This document shows, one piece after another, positions 8,315-17,728 of a DNA stretch of 39,762 nt (within the stretch, counting starts at the first letter, position 1; each line of letters begins with the position of its first letter). Origin of the DNA: Gammaproteobacteria bacterium (lineage in GTDB: Bacteria; Pseudomonadota; Gammaproteobacteria; SZUA-229). A program made the translations under genes and the position numbers. The stretch covers positions 1 to 39,762 of the forward strand of contig JAPHSZ010000022.1 in NCBI GenBank assembly GCA_026196545.1, given 5' to 3'. Below the pieces are notes generated by a model. It did no database searches and was not told the DNA's origin. It saw nothing but the letters and a program-made list of their open reading frames with translations.

Positions 8315-9184
8315 CTACTGATTATTAAATTGATCGCGTGCTTTTTTTGCACGGCTAAATATTTCGACAAGCGCATCAGCATCACTATCCTCTAAGGCAC
8401 TGCTGATCATTTGAAGTTGAGCCTGATATTTTTTCATCATCACCAGGATATCTTCACGATTACTCAAACAAATATCTCGCCACATTACCGGGTCACTCGA
8501 TGCAATACGCGTGAAGTCACGAAAGCCGCCTGCTGCAAAACGAAAAATTTCATCAACATCTTCAAGACTATTCAGACAATCGACCAGGCCAAACGCCAGA
8601 ATATGGGGCAGGTGGCTGGTGCCAGCCAGTACCATGTCATGATGCTCAGCATCCATGGTTTCAACTTCAGCACCTGCTGCCTGCCACATCTCAGTGACGA
8701 GCTGCACGGCTTCACCATCTGTGCCGTTTGTTGGCGTAAGAATGACTTTTCGATTTTCATAAAGCTCGGTAAAGGCCGCAGTGACACCACTTTTCTCCGT
8801 ACCGGAAATAGGATGACCAGCCACAAAGCGATTAGACGTCTTACCAAAAGCGACTTGCGCATCACTGATCACACTCTGCTTTGCACTACCCGCATCCGTT
8901 ACCACCGCGGTCGCTGACAAAGCCGGGGCAATTTGTTCAAATACATTTTTCATCGCGCTCAGCGGCACAGCGACGACAACTATATCGGCATCTTTCACCG
9001 CCAGTGCAAAATCAGTTTCATAGTGATCGACCACGCCCAGCTCAACTGCCTTTTTCAGCGTTGCTTCCGTTCTGCCCGCGCCAACAATCCGTCGACAAAA
9101 GCCCGATTTTTTTAATGCCAGCGCCAGAGAGCCTCCGATCAAACCAGTCCCTATAATGCACACTGTCTGTACTTTTTCTGTCAC
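8315..9184 (-). CDS. tyrA: Prephenate/arogenate (cyclohexadienyl) dehydrogenase
   Basis: The enzyme oxidatively decarboxylates prephenate (or arogenate) on the way to tyrosine. It has 289 residues. The Rossmann motif is IIGTGLIGGSLALAL near 10-24; the active-site region has GHPISGTEKSG and TSHLPHILAFGL. There is no chorismate mutase or ACT domain, so it is the monofunctional TyrA type, unlike E. coli TyrA. The start is GTG (9182-9184), with GAGG seven bases upstream, and it overlaps the hisC stop as GTGA. It sits directly before aroA without being fused to it. NAD versus NADP preference cannot be settled by eye. Confidence 0.95.
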   Translation of the reverse strand: MTEKVQTVCIIGTGLIGGSLALALKKSGFCRRIVGAGRTEATLKKAVELGVVDHYETDFALAVKDADIVVVAVPLSAMKNVFEQIAPALSATAVVTDAGSAKQSVISDAQVAFGKTSNRFVAGHPISGTEKSGVTAAFTELYENRKVILTPTNGTDGEAVQLVTEMWQAAGAEVETMDAEHHDMVLAGTSHLPHILAFGLVDCLNSLEDVDEIFRFAAGGFRDFTRIASSDPVMWRDICLSNREDILVMMKKYQAQLQMISSALEDSDADALVEIFSRAKKARDQFNNQ

Positions 9185-10302
9185 GCCAAAACCTCGATTA
9201 AGGTTTCTATGAATCGTTTATTCTGTTCTTCAGTACCGATAGTTATTCTCAGAAACTCTGGCATATTGTAATTACCAATCGGGCGAACAATGACACCTTT
9301 TCTCAATAAATCATCGTAGACAGTCTGGCCATCACGCCGTAAATTTACCGCAATAAAATTGCCCATAGTCGGCAAATAATCCAGACCTAAATCATCAAAT
9401 GATTTCTGAAAATAAGCCTTACCCTGATCATTGAGTATGACACTTTTTTTAATATGTTCATCATCATCCAGCGAAGCCAGTGCCGCTTCCTGTGCTAACA
9501 GGTTAGTGTTAAAGGGCTGCCTGACGCGATTCAATAGATCAGCAATTTCAGGATTTGATAATGAATAACCAATACGAAGCCCGGCAAGTGCGTAAATCTT
9601 TGAAAACGTCCCCGTAATCACTAGATTAGGATGATCAGCCAGCCATTTGCTCGCCTCAATCTGTAACGATTCATCCATGTATTCATTATAGGCCATGTCC
9701 AGTACAATAATCACTTCATCCGGCAAGTCATTGAGTAACTGCTTCAATACCTGCGGCTCCAGCCAGGTACCCGTTGGGTTATTGGGGTTAGCAATAAAAG
9801 CAACCCGTGTTTTTTTATCAACACTGGCCAAAAATGTTTCCGGGTTGTGTCCCAGAGGCATTGCCTGATGTTCAAGCGGAAAAGCTTTGGCAACATTGGC
9901 TTTTGCACCAACCGCCTGCACGACGATAGGGTAAACCGCAAAAGAATATTCTGAAAAAACTGCCGATGTTTCCGGCGTTAAAAAAGCACGTGCAACCAGC
10001 TCAAGAATATCGTTAGAACCATTACCCAAAGTCACACAGGCAGGATCAACTTTAAATTTTTTTGCAAGGCGCGCACTAAGCTTGAAACCACCACCATCAG
10101 GATAAAAGTTTACTGATTCTGCATATTCACGAATCGCATCTACAGCCTTAGTACTGGGACCTAATGGATTCTCATTGGATGCAAGCTTAATCGAACCGGT
10201 GATACCCAGTTCACGCTCGAGTTCTTCAACGGGTTTGCCTGGAAGATAGGGCCGAAGTTGCTGCACACCTGATGCCGCCAGAGATAGAAATGACTTAGCC
10301 AC
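9181..10302 (-). CDS. hisC: Histidinol-phosphate/aromatic aminotransferase
   Basis: This PLP enzyme (373 residues) is a class I/II aminotransferase of the HisC branch. Visible elements are the N-terminal SNENPLGPS, NPNNPTGT at 172-179, and the PLP-binding lysine K235 in GTFSKIYALAGLRIGY. The sheet motif before it reads LDMAYNEYM, with Met where Glu is common. In the aromatic supraoperon of pseudomonads the gene in this position encodes a broad enzyme acting on histidinol phosphate and aromatic keto acids, so a role in Phe/Tyr transamination is likely. The start is GTG (10300-10302), 32 bases after pheA, with only a weak ribosome-binding site. The stop overlaps tyrA by four bases. Confidence 0.93.
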   Translation of the reverse strand: MAKSFLSLAASGVQQLRPYLPGKPVEELERELGITGSIKLASNENPLGPSTKAVDAIREYAESVNFYPDGGGFKLSARLAKKFKVDPACVTLGNGSNDILELVARAFLTPETSAVFSEYSFAVYPIVVQAVGAKANVAKAFPLEHQAMPLGHNPETFLASVDKKTRVAFIANPNNPTGTWLEPQVLKQLLNDLPDEVIIVLDMAYNEYMDESLQIEASKWLADHPNLVITGTFSKIYALAGLRIGYSLSNPEIADLLNRVRQPFNTNLLAQEAALASLDDDEHIKKSVILNDQGKAYFQKSFDDLGLDYLPTMGNFIAVNLRRDGQTVYDDLLRKGVIVRPIGNYNMPEFLRITIGTEEQNKRFIETLIEVLA

Positions 10303-10334
10303 AATAATTTATCCGGTGATTAATTGAACCTGTA

Positions 10335-11420
10335 TTAAATAACGGCTTTGGGGTAGGAACCCAACACCGTTACCATGGCACTCGCCTTTTCAATTTCTTC
10401 AATCGCTGCCTGCACGTTCTCATCATCGCGATGACCATCAATATCAATGAAGAAAACATATTCCCAGACTCCCTTACGGGAAGGTCTTGATTCAATGTTA
10501 CTCATACTGATATTGCGTTTCGCCAATGGCTCAAGCAGACTAAACAAAGAGCCAGGACGGTTATGCGCAAACACTAACAAACTGGTACGATCATTACCGC
10601 TCGGGGGCGACTGATGCTTACCGATAACGACAAACCGTGTAGTGTTATCAGGCTCATCTTCAATATCTGACTTCAGGACAGGCACATCATACAATTCTGA
10701 AGCCTGTATACCGGCAATCGACGCTGCCTGTTTATTTTCGTGCGCCAACTGCACTGCCTCAGCATTGCTATTGGTAGCTATACGTTGTGCATCTGGCAAA
10801 TATTTATCCAGCCACAAACGGCATTGGGCAAAAGACTGCTGATGAGAATAAACACGTTTGATGTTTGCTAATTCAGTTGCGTGAGACAATAGATTATGTC
10901 GGATACGTAACTCAACTTCTCCGCTAATGGTTAGCGATGAACTCATCAACAAATCCAGAGTATGATTGATCATACCTTCGGTTGAATTTTCTACTGGCAC
11001 CACACCAAAATCAGCACCATCGGCTTCGACTATACGAAAAACTTCTTCAATACTATCAACCGCTTCTTTTTCAAACTGTCTACCAAAATGTTTTAGCGAT
11101 GCAGAATGTGTGTAGGTGCCTTCAGGGCCAAGAAAAGCAACTTTCAATGGTTTTTCCAGTGCCAGACAGGCCGCCATAATTTCACGAAAAATACCAGCAA
11201 TGGCATCATCATCCAGGGGGCCAGTATTCCTGTCCTTAACCGCCTGCAGCACCTGGGCTTCGCGCTCAGGACGATAAAAGTGCCCGCTATCACCCTGCTG
11301 CTGTTTTATCTCTGCAACTTTTGCTGCGCATTCAGCACGCTCAGAAACCAACTGCTGTATTGTCGTATCGATCTTGTCGATACGTTGTCGAACCTCAGCA
11401 AGTGGGTCTTTGTCAGACAT
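10335..11420 (-). CDS. pheA: Bifunctional chorismate mutase/prephenate dehydratase (P-protein)
   Basis: The protein converts chorismate to prephenate and then phenylpyruvate. I chose ATG 11420 (361 residues) because MSDKDPLAEVRQRIDKID begins the AroQ chorismate mutase domain; the open frame continues upstream only into serA. Domains are AroQ mutase (about 1-90), prephenate dehydratase (about 95-275, with VAFLGPEGTYTH, PVENSTEGM and the catalytic TTRFVVIG), and an ACT domain (about 280-361) with GSLFSLLEPLA and ESRPSR, the phenylalanine-binding signature, so feedback inhibition is expected. There is no Shine-Dalgarno sequence; the start is 10 bases after the serA stop, which suggests coupling. 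Confidence 0.96.
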   Translation of the reverse strand: MSDKDPLAEVRQRIDKIDTTIQQLVSERAECAAKVAEIKQQQGDSGHFYRPEREAQVLQAVKDRNTGPLDDDAIAGIFREIMAACLALEKPLKVAFLGPEGTYTHSASLKHFGRQFEKEAVDSIEEVFRIVEADGADFGVVPVENSTEGMINHTLDLLMSSSLTISGEVELRIRHNLLSHATELANIKRVYSHQQSFAQCRLWLDKYLPDAQRIATNSNAEAVQLAHENKQAASIAGIQASELYDVPVLKSDIEDEPDNTTRFVVIGKHQSPPSGNDRTSLLVFAHNRPGSLFSLLEPLAKRNISMSNIESRPSRKGVWEYVFFIDIDGHRDDENVQAAIEEIEKASAMVTVLGSYPKAVI

Positions 11421-11430
11421 AGGAATATAA

Positions 11431-12594
11431 TTAAATCTGTCGTGCGTCGAGCACGCCATCAATCGCACTAATTTGAGCCAAAACATCATCACCGATAGCT
11501 GTTTCCAGATCAATCAGCGTATAAGCCAAACCATTTTTTGATTCATTGGTCATATGCAGAATATTCGCACCGGCCTTACCCAAATCGTGTGAGATCTGCC
11601 CCAGCATGTCAGGCATGTTTTTATTGGCAATGGCCAGTCGCGCCTCGCCCAGTCTGGGTAATTTTATATCCGGGAAATTCACTGAGTTTTTAATATTGCC
11701 GTTTTCCATAAAATCTTTAAGCTGATCAGCAACCATAATTGCACAGTTCTCTTCCGCCTCTGCGGTAGACGCGCCCAGATGCGGCAAAGTAATTACATTC
11801 TTTTTATTTTTGAGTTTCTCGGCCGGAAAATCTGAGACATAAGAACCAATTTTTCCGCTCTCAATGGCTGCAAGCACAGCATCATCATCCACAATACCAT
11901 CACGCGCAAAGTTCAAAACCACGGCACCATCTTTCATTGCGGCAATTCGGTCAGCATTCAACAGGTTTTTTGTCGCCTCAATCAATGGTACATGAAATGA
12001 AATAAAGTCAGCCTCTTTTACCAGCTCATCAACACTAGCCATTTCCTGCACATCTGAAGACAGCTTCCAGGCACTTTTTACGGTAATCGTAGGATCAAAA
12101 CCAACCACGCGCATACCTAAAGCTACCGCTGCATTCGCCACCTGAACACCGATAGCCCCCAGACCAACAACGCCTAAAGTACGACCAGGCAATTCATAAC
12201 CGACGTATTTTTTCTTGCCGTCTTCAACTGCTTTATTCTGCTCTTCGGCTGTGCCCTGAACATTTGCAGCATAATCCCAGGCCTGAACAATATTACGGCA
12301 AGCCAGCAACATACCGACGATAACCAGCTCCTTTACCGCATTGGCATTTGCACCCGGCGCATTAAACACCACGACACCTTGTTCACTCATCCGATCTACG
12401 GGAACATTGTTAGTACCAGCACCGGCACGACCAACCGCCTTTAGGTTTGCACCAATTTCCATATCGTGCAGTTTTGCCGAGCGCAGAATAATCGCATCAG
12501 GATCAGCTTGGTCTTCACTGATGCTATAAATATCCTTCGGTAACCGTGAAAGACCTTTGTCTGAAATATTATTAAATGTTTTTATATTTATCAT
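11431..12594 (-). CDS. serA: D-3-phosphoglycerate dehydrogenase
   Basis: This NAD-dependent enzyme makes 3-phosphohydroxypyruvate, the first committed step of serine synthesis. It has 387 residues, a little shorter than E. coli SerA. The nucleotide-binding motif is GVVGLGAIGVQVANAA; catalytic residues lie in NFARDGIVDDD (Arg), the following Glu/Asp region, and LPHLGASTAEAEEN (His). A C-terminal ACT domain (LGKAGANILHMTNES onwards) suggests serine feedback. The gene stands between serC and pheA, so the first two serine enzymes are adjacent. This place is not occupied by serA in the Pseudomonas or E. coli arrangements. No Shine-Dalgarno sequence is visible. Confidence 0.96.
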   Translation of the reverse strand: MINIKTFNNISDKGLSRLPKDIYSISEDQADPDAIILRSAKLHDMEIGANLKAVGRAGAGTNNVPVDRMSEQGVVVFNAPGANANAVKELVIVGMLLACRNIVQAWDYAANVQGTAEEQNKAVEDGKKKYVGYELPGRTLGVVGLGAIGVQVANAAVALGMRVVGFDPTITVKSAWKLSSDVQEMASVDELVKEADFISFHVPLIEATKNLLNADRIAAMKDGAVVLNFARDGIVDDDAVLAAIESGKIGSYVSDFPAEKLKNKKNVITLPHLGASTAEAEENCAIMVADQLKDFMENGNIKNSVNFPDIKLPRLGEARLAIANKNMPDMLGQISHDLGKAGANILHMTNESKNGLAYTLIDLETAIGDDVLAQISAIDGVLDARQI

Positions 12595-12620
12595 AATTTT
12601 AATTTTTATGTATTATTTTT

Positions 12621-13703
12621 TTAAGAATTGGCTTTTTCAAACTCAGCCATGAAGGCCACCAGCGCATCGATACCTTCAGCAGGCATAGCATTGTAGATAC
12701 TCGCACGCATACCACCGACTGAACGATGGCCTTTTAAGGTGACAAGATTTTTCTTCGCCGCTTCTTCAAGAAACTTACCATCCAGTTCAGCATCCGCCAG
12801 AACAAAAGGCACATTCATCCAGGAACGACAGTTTTCATTAATAGGGCTTGAATAAAAATCTGACGCTTCAATAGCGGCATAAAGCTTGGCTGCTTTTTTC
12901 TGGTTAATCACTTCAATTGCAGACAGGCCACCTTTTTCTTTCAGCCATTCAAAAACCAGACCGGCAAGATACCAGCTGTAAGTTGGCGGCGTGTTATACA
13001 TGGAATCATTATCAGCGTGTATTTTGTAATCGAACATGGCTGGCATATTGTCTTTTGCCTTGCCGATTAAATCTTCGCGAACAATAACAATGGTTAAACC
13101 GGCAGGGCCGATATTTTTCTGTGCGCCCGCGTAAATCAGGCCAAATTTTGAAACATCGATTTCACGTGACAAAATGGTAGATGACATATCGGCTACCAGC
13201 GGAATATCACCCGTATCCGGAATATAAGGGAACTCAACACCAACGATGGTTTCATTTGGTGTGTAATGAACATAGGCTGCATCAGGACTGAATTTTAAGT
13301 CCGCTTCGGCAGGCACAGTAGTAAATTTGCTATCGCTGGTATCGGCAACAATATTAACATCACAGTAACGTTTAGCTTCAGCGATGGCTTTTTTGGACCA
13401 CTGTCCGGTCAGTAAATAATCCGCCGATGTTTTATCACCCAGCAAATTAATCGGCACCATCGAAAACTGGCTGCTGGCGCCGCCCTGTAGAAACAGAACT
13501 TTGTAATTATCCGGAATTGCCATCAGCTCACGCAGGTCAGCCTCTGCTTTTGCGGCAATCGACATATAGTCCTTGCCACGATGACTCATTTCCATGACCG
13601 ACATACCGGAACCATTCCAGTCCAGCATTTCATCACGGGCGCGTTCTAGCACCTCAGTTGGTAAAGTTGCGGGACCGGCACTGAAATTAAAGACTCTGTT
13701 CAT
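12621..13703 (-). CDS. serC: Phosphoserine aminotransferase
   Basis: SerC transfers an amino group from glutamate to 3-phosphohydroxypyruvate; in many gammaproteobacteria it also serves pyridoxal phosphate synthesis. It has 360 residues, the family length. Signs are the start [14 protein letters not shown], the substrate loop [16 protein letters not shown], and the PLP lysine K196 in [12 protein letters not shown]. The C-terminus has [14 protein letters not shown]. It follows gyrA by 45 AT-rich bases and precedes serA; both gaps lack a clear Shine-Dalgarno sequence, so expression probably depends on read-through from gyrA. Confidence 0.97.
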   Translation of the reverse strand: MNRVFNFSAGPATLPTEVLERARDEMLDWNGSGMSVMEMSHRGKDYMSIAAKAEADLRELMAIPDNYKVLFLQGGASSQFSMVPINLLGDKTSADYLLTGQWSKKAIAEAKRYCDVNIVADTSDSKFTTVPAEADLKFSPDAAYVHYTPNETIVGVEFPYIPDTGDIPLVADMSSTILSREIDVSKFGLIYAGAQKNIGPAGLTIVIVREDLIGKAKDNMPAMFDYKIHADNDSMYNTPPTYSWYLAGLVFEWLKEKGGLSAIEVINQKKAAKLYAAIEASDFYSSPINENCRSWMNVPFVLADAELDGKFLEEAAKKNLVTLKGHRSVGGMRASIYNAMPAEGIDALVAFMAEFEKANS

Positions 13704-13748
13704 TGTTATTTTTTATTAGTAATTAGTTAAAAGGATAGATTTGTTTTG

Positions 13749-16313
13749 TTATTCATCTGCATCTGATTGTTCATCAACAGCTTCCGACGACAAGGCTTCA
13801 ATACGCTCAATTTCGACCAGTTTTTCACCTTTGGTCAGGCGAATCAAACGTACACCCTGAGTATTACGCCCCATTTCACTGACATCATCAACAGCGATTC
13901 TAACCAGTGTACCATTGTTGGTAATCATCATAATTTCATCATCAGCTTTAACTTGCACGGCACCGACAATTTCACCGTTGCGCTCATTGGTCTTGATTGA
14001 AATCACACCCTGACCGCCCCTGCCCTTGCACGGATAATCTGAAACAACAGTGCGTTTACCATAACCATTTTCAGTTGAAGTCAGGATAGAACCTTCTTCG
14101 TCAATCAAAATCATGCTGATAATGCGCTGACCATCGCTCAGTTTCATACCCCGAACACCAGCGGCGGTTCTGCCCATGGCGCGAACATCCGTTTCCGAGA
14201 ATCGAATCGATTTACCCGCATTAGACAGCAGCATAATATGGTCAGAACCATTGGTGATCACCACATCAACCAGCACATCATCATTTCTCAGGTCAACAGC
14301 GATAATGCCCGAAGCTCTTGGGCGGGAGAAATTCGACAACGCTGTCTTTTTCACTGTGCCCGAACTGGTCGCCATAAAGATAAAATGATTTTCATCATAT
14401 TCGCGAATCGGCAGCACCGCATTAATACGCTCACCGTTTTCCAGCGGCAACAGGTTCACTATCGGTTTACCGCGTGAACCCCGGCCCGCCATCGGCAACT
14501 GGTATACCTTCAGCCAGTAGACTTTACCGCGGCTGGAGAAACACAACAGGGTGTCGTGGGTGTTCGCCACGAACAGCTTGTCGATGAAATCTTCTTCTTT
14601 CATGCTGGTCGCTGATTTACCGCGACCGCCACGGCGCTGGGTGTTGTAAACATCCAGCTGCTGACACTTTGCATAACCTTCATGTGAAAACGTTACCACC
14701 ACATCTTCTTCGGTGATCAAATCTTCCATAGTGAGATCTAACTGGCTTTCAATGATCTCCGTGCGGCGTTCGTCACCGTAATTTTCGAGAATTTCATTGA
14801 GCTCATCACGAATCACCTGTAGCAGGCGATCCGGGTTTGACAGGATCTCGAGCAGCTCTTTAATAAGATCCAGGATCTCCTTGAATTCATTAACAATTTT
14901 ATCCTGCTCAAGCCCGGTCAGGCGGTGCAGCCTGAGTTCAAGAATCGCCTGTGCCTGAACGTCAGAAAGATGATAACCATCCTCCTTCAGGCCATAACGC
15001 GGATCGAGTTGATCGGGGCGCGACGAGTCAGCACCGGTGCGGCTGATCATGTCGGTAACCATACCCGGTTGCCAGACTTTGGCGATCAGCGCCAGCTTGG
15101 CTTCGGCCGGACTGGGGGATTTTTTGATCAGCTCGATGACTTCATCGATATTGGCCAGCGCCACCGCCAGACCTTCCAGAACGTGCGCACGCTCACGTGC
15201 CTTGCGTAGATCAAAAATCGTACGACGTGTTACCACTTCGCGGCGATGACGGATGAAGGCTTCGAGAATTTGTTTCAGATTGAGTAGCTGAGGCTGGCCA
15301 TCGACCAGCGCCACCATGTTAATACCAAACACGCACTGCATCGAAGTCAGCTGGAACAGGTTATTGAGCACCACCTCACCGACTTCACCACGGCGCAGCT
15401 CGATAACGATACGCATGCCGTCCTTGTCAGACTCATCGCGCAGCTCGGTAATGCCTTCGATGCGCTTCTCCTTGACCAGCTCAGCGATACGCTCTATTAA
15501 ACGCGCCTTGTTCACCTGATAGGGAATCTCGGTGACGATAATACTCTGCTTGCCTTTTTTATCTTCGATAATTTCGGCACGTGAACGCATCACCATGCGG
15601 CCACGACCGGTCTTGTAGGCTTCCCTGATGCCCTTGGTGCCGTTTATCAGGCCGGCAGTAGGCAGGTCTGGTGCTGGCAGGAATTCCATCAGGGCATCAA
15701 TATCAAGGCCTGGGTTGTCGATCAGCGCGAGCGTGGCTTTAATAACTTCAGTCAGGTTATGCGGCGGAATATTGGTCGCCATACCAACCGCAATACCGGA
15801 AGAACCATTGACCAGCATATTGGGTACGCGGGTTGGCAGTACCGTCGGTTCGGATTCAGAACCATCATAGTTTTCTGCAAAATCAACGGTCTCCTTGTCC
15901 AGGTCAGCCAGCAGCTCGTGCGCAATTTTGGCCATACGAACTTCGGTATAACGCATCGCCGCCGGTGAATCACCATCGACCGAACCAAAGTTACCCTGGC
16001 CATCGACCAGCATATAGCGAAGCGAAAATGGCTGCGCCATGCGCACGATAGTGTCATAAACTGCAGTATCACCGTGCGGGTGGTATTTACCGATCACATC
16101 ACCAACCACACGCGCTGATTTTTTATACGGCTTGTTCCAGTCGTTGCCCAGAACGCGCATCGCATAAAGCACCCTGCGATGCACCGGTTTCAGGCCATCT
16201 CGCACATCCGGCAGGGCACGACCGACGATAACACTCATTGCGTAGTCCAGATAGGACTGACGCATTTCGTCTTCTAGATTAACTGGGGAAATTTCTTTAG
16301 CAAATTCAGACAT
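13749..16313 (-). CDS. gyrA: DNA gyrase subunit A
   Basis: The breakage-reunion subunit of DNA gyrase introduces negative supercoils together with GyrB. It has 854 residues. The catalytic tyrosine is Y122 in [12 protein letters not shown]. In the quinolone-resistance region, position 83 is Thr and position 87 is Asp ([10 protein letters not shown]); Thr83 is also the wild-type residue in pseudomonads. The GyrA box QRRGGRGKS, needed for DNA wrapping, opens the C-terminal beta-pinwheel. The C-terminus is acidic ([10 protein letters not shown]). It is first in the long series and has a TATAAT box just upstream. Confidence 0.98.
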   Translation of the reverse strand: MSEFAKEISPVNLEDEMRQSYLDYAMSVIVGRALPDVRDGLKPVHRRVLYAMRVLGNDWNKPYKKSARVVGDVIGKYHPHGDTAVYDTIVRMAQPFSLRYMLVDGQGNFGSVDGDSPAAMRYTEVRMAKIAHELLADLDKETVDFAENYDGSESEPTVLPTRVPNMLVNGSSGIAVGMATNIPPHNLTEVIKATLALIDNPGLDIDALMEFLPAPDLPTAGLINGTKGIREAYKTGRGRMVMRSRAEIIEDKKGKQSIIVTEIPYQVNKARLIERIAELVKEKRIEGITELRDESDKDGMRIVIELRRGEVGEVVLNNLFQLTSMQCVFGINMVALVDGQPQLLNLKQILEAFIRHRREVVTRRTIFDLRKARERAHVLEGLAVALANIDEVIELIKKSPSPAEAKLALIAKVWQPGMVTDMISRTGADSSRPDQLDPRYGLKEDGYHLSDVQAQAILELRLHRLTGLEQDKIVNEFKEILDLIKELLEILSNPDRLLQVIRDELNEILENYGDERRTEIIESQLDLTMEDLITEEDVVVTFSHEGYAKCQQLDVYNTQRRGGRGKSATSMKEEDFIDKLFVANTHDTLLCFSSRGKVYWLKVYQLPMAGRGSRGKPIVNLLPLENGERINAVLPIREYDENHFIFMATSSGTVKKTALSNFSRPRASGIIAVDLRNDDVLVDVVITNGSDHIMLLSNAGKSIRFSETDVRAMGRTAAGVRGMKLSDGQRIISMILIDEEGSILTSTENGYGKRTVVSDYPCKGRGGQGVISIKTNERNGEIVGAVQVKADDEIMMITNNGTLVRIAVDDVSEMGRNTQGVRLIRLTKGEKLVEIERIEALSSEAVDEQSDADE

Positions 16314-16333
16314 TTAGTGGTAGCAACCAGATT

Positions 16334-16363
16334 ATTATACTTGTTTTAAACACGTTTCCATAA
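16334..16363 (-). promoter_or_regulatory. Promoter candidate for gyrA and the supraoperon
   Basis: On the minus strand a perfect TATAAT (16339-16334) lies about 20 bases before the gyrA start, with a weak -35 (TTATGG, 16363-16358) at an 18-base spacing. The -35 is poor, so this is a candidate only. The rest of the gap to 16466 shows nothing else clear. Confidence 0.45.
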
Positions 16364-16466
16364 AGCGTGAAATATTAACACATATAGCCGGCTCACGGCA
16401 CTATTATGCGCAATAAAAGAAGGTGGATATGCTTATAAATTTAAGCAATAGAAATATCCAGATATT

Positions 16467-17003
16467 CTAATCACAAATGCCATCAGCCGAGGGTTGTTTT
16501 ACCGGCTCACAGGCGGTTGTTTCACTAAATTCATGGCCAAGATGCAGGCAATAGCCCAGCCACTTATAAAGAAACCGGTTCAAACGCCATTTAAGCCTGG
16601 GCGCAGTTGTTGGCAGGTGATCCAGGCGCTGGCGACCGTGCTTAAGGTGCCCGGCCAAAACCTCGACCAGACAGGCGTCGTGATAAACACGTATTTTAAG
16701 GTCCGGCTCGGCGACCAGTTTCTGATGATCAGAAAAATAATAGGTCATACGCACCGTGGTGGTGAATTTACTGCGCTCCAGGATCTGTAAATGCAAATCC
16801 ATATGCCCAGGCACCACAGATATGGCCCAATCAGTAATTGCATCAAGATCAGCCACCAGCTTCCTGAATCGCAGATAATTGTTTTCATGCAGATCCATCA
16901 GGCTGACATAACCTCCCGGCACCACCTCATGGCAACCGTAGCCATCACGCGCCACCAGCAAAGATCCGGTTATCAAAGGAGCAACACTCATGGCGCAAAC
17001 CAC
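16467..17003 (-). CDS. DUF1249 family protein (YqiB-like)
   Basis: The central part matches the DUF1249 family that includes E. coli YqiB: LMDLHENNYLRFRKL, RSKFTTTVRMTYYF, KIRVYHDACLVEVL and the closing RFLYKWLGYCLHLGHEF. YqiB has no established function; homologues are cytosolic and often near nudF and cpdA, which are not here. The longest frame starts at GTG (17003, 178 residues); ATG at 16991 is an equal candidate and neither has a good ribosome-binding site. About 20 C-terminal residues with two cysteines (TTACEPVKQPSADGICD) extend past the usual family end. It is transcribed toward gyrA. Confidence 0.8.
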   Translation of the reverse strand: MVCAMSVAPLITGSLLVARDGYGCHEVVPGGYVSLMDLHENNYLRFRKLVADLDAITDWAISVVPGHMDLHLQILERSKFTTTVRMTYYFSDHQKLVAEPDLKIRVYHDACLVEVLAGHLKHGRQRLDHLPTTAPRLKWRLNRFLYKWLGYCLHLGHEFSETTACEPVKQPSADGICD

Positions 17004-17051
17004 CAGAAGATGAGACTAAAGCTGTGATCCAGCGAGTTAAAGCGCTCTATG

Positions 17052-17082
17052 TTCGATGATTTATGCATTGCAATAGTATAAT
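17052..17082 (+). promoter_or_regulatory. Promoter candidate for the methyltransferase/kinase pair
   Basis: A perfect TATAAT (17077-17082) lies 41 bases before the ATG at 17124. The best -35 is weak (TTCGAT, 17052-17057, 19-base spacing). The position between divergent genes supports a promoter here. Confidence 0.4.
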
Positions 17083-17123
17083 ATAGCGCCCCTTATCTTA
17101 TTAGACATATTGAAAATTCACCT

Positions 17124-17711
17124 ATGGCACGCACAGACTCTTTACCCGAAGCTCACGGCATTCAAAAAATCATTCGCAACCTTCGTTACCACGAAGCATC
17201 AAGGCAGTGGTTTGCGGTTTTATTTGTATTACTGGTTAGTCTTCTGGGCGAACCCCACCAGCTACCGCTGTATATCGGTGCAGGCATCGCTGCCGTAGGC
17301 ACACTGATACGACTCTGGGCCTCGGGCCACGTCATGAAAAACAAGGAGCTGGCTACCGATGGCCCTTATGCCTTTGTCAGGCATCCCCTCTATGTTGGCA
17401 ACATTCTGCTGCTGCTCGGTTTCTCAATCGCCTCCTCGCTATGGTGGTCTTATGTATTGATGGTCGCACTGTTACTGTTCTATTACCCCCCCACCATTGC
17501 CTATGAAGACAACAAGCTGAAAAACTTTTTTGGTGAGCCCTGGGAAGAATGGAGCAAAACCACGCATGCCCTGATTCCAACATGGCCTAAGCGTAAGGCT
17601 GGCAGCAGCGAGGGCAGTAGCTGGTCATTCAGGAAAAGCCTGGTTCAAAATGGTGAACCCGTTATTGTTGTATACCTTATCGGCTGCCTGTATTTGTTAT
17701 ACAACAACTAA
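17124..17711 (+). CDS. Isoprenylcysteine methyltransferase-like (ICMT/PEMT) membrane protein
   Basis: This 195-residue protein has four or so hydrophobic helices (about 29-41, 48-66, 93-120 and 174-192). The family signature is clear: DGPYAFVRHPLYVGN at about 80-94, which binds S-adenosylmethionine, and ED...(K/N)FFGEPWEEW near 132-146. It is a predicted inner-membrane methyltransferase. Bacterial members act on lipids or small molecules and mostly lack known substrates; prenylated proteins are not expected. It is followed after 17 bases by a kinase-like gene on the same strand, both opposite in direction to their neighbours. Confidence 0.85.
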   Translation: MARTDSLPEAHGIQKIIRNLRYHEASRQWFAVLFVLLVSLLGEPHQLPLYIGAGIAAVGTLIRLWASGHVMKNKELATDGPYAFVRHPLYVGNILLLLGFSIASSLWWSYVLMVALLLFYYPPTIAYEDNKLKNFFGEPWEEWSKTTHALIPTWPKRKAGSSEGSSWSFRKSLVQNGEPVIVVYLIGCLYLLYNN

Positions 17712-17728
17712 GCAATCTATCATTCAAA

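Noticed and set aside
8275..8385. Longer aroA N-terminus from 8385
   Set aside because: The 37 extra residues are unlike EPSP synthase and overlap the tyrA end; ATG 8274 matches the family start.
8411..8917. 168-codon plus-strand open frame inside tyrA
   Set aside because: Antisense shadow of tyrA with no domain and no ribosome-binding site.
16494..17027. Two plus-strand open frames opposite the DUF1249 gene
   Set aside because: The minus-strand frame matches a known family; the plus-strand frames match nothing.
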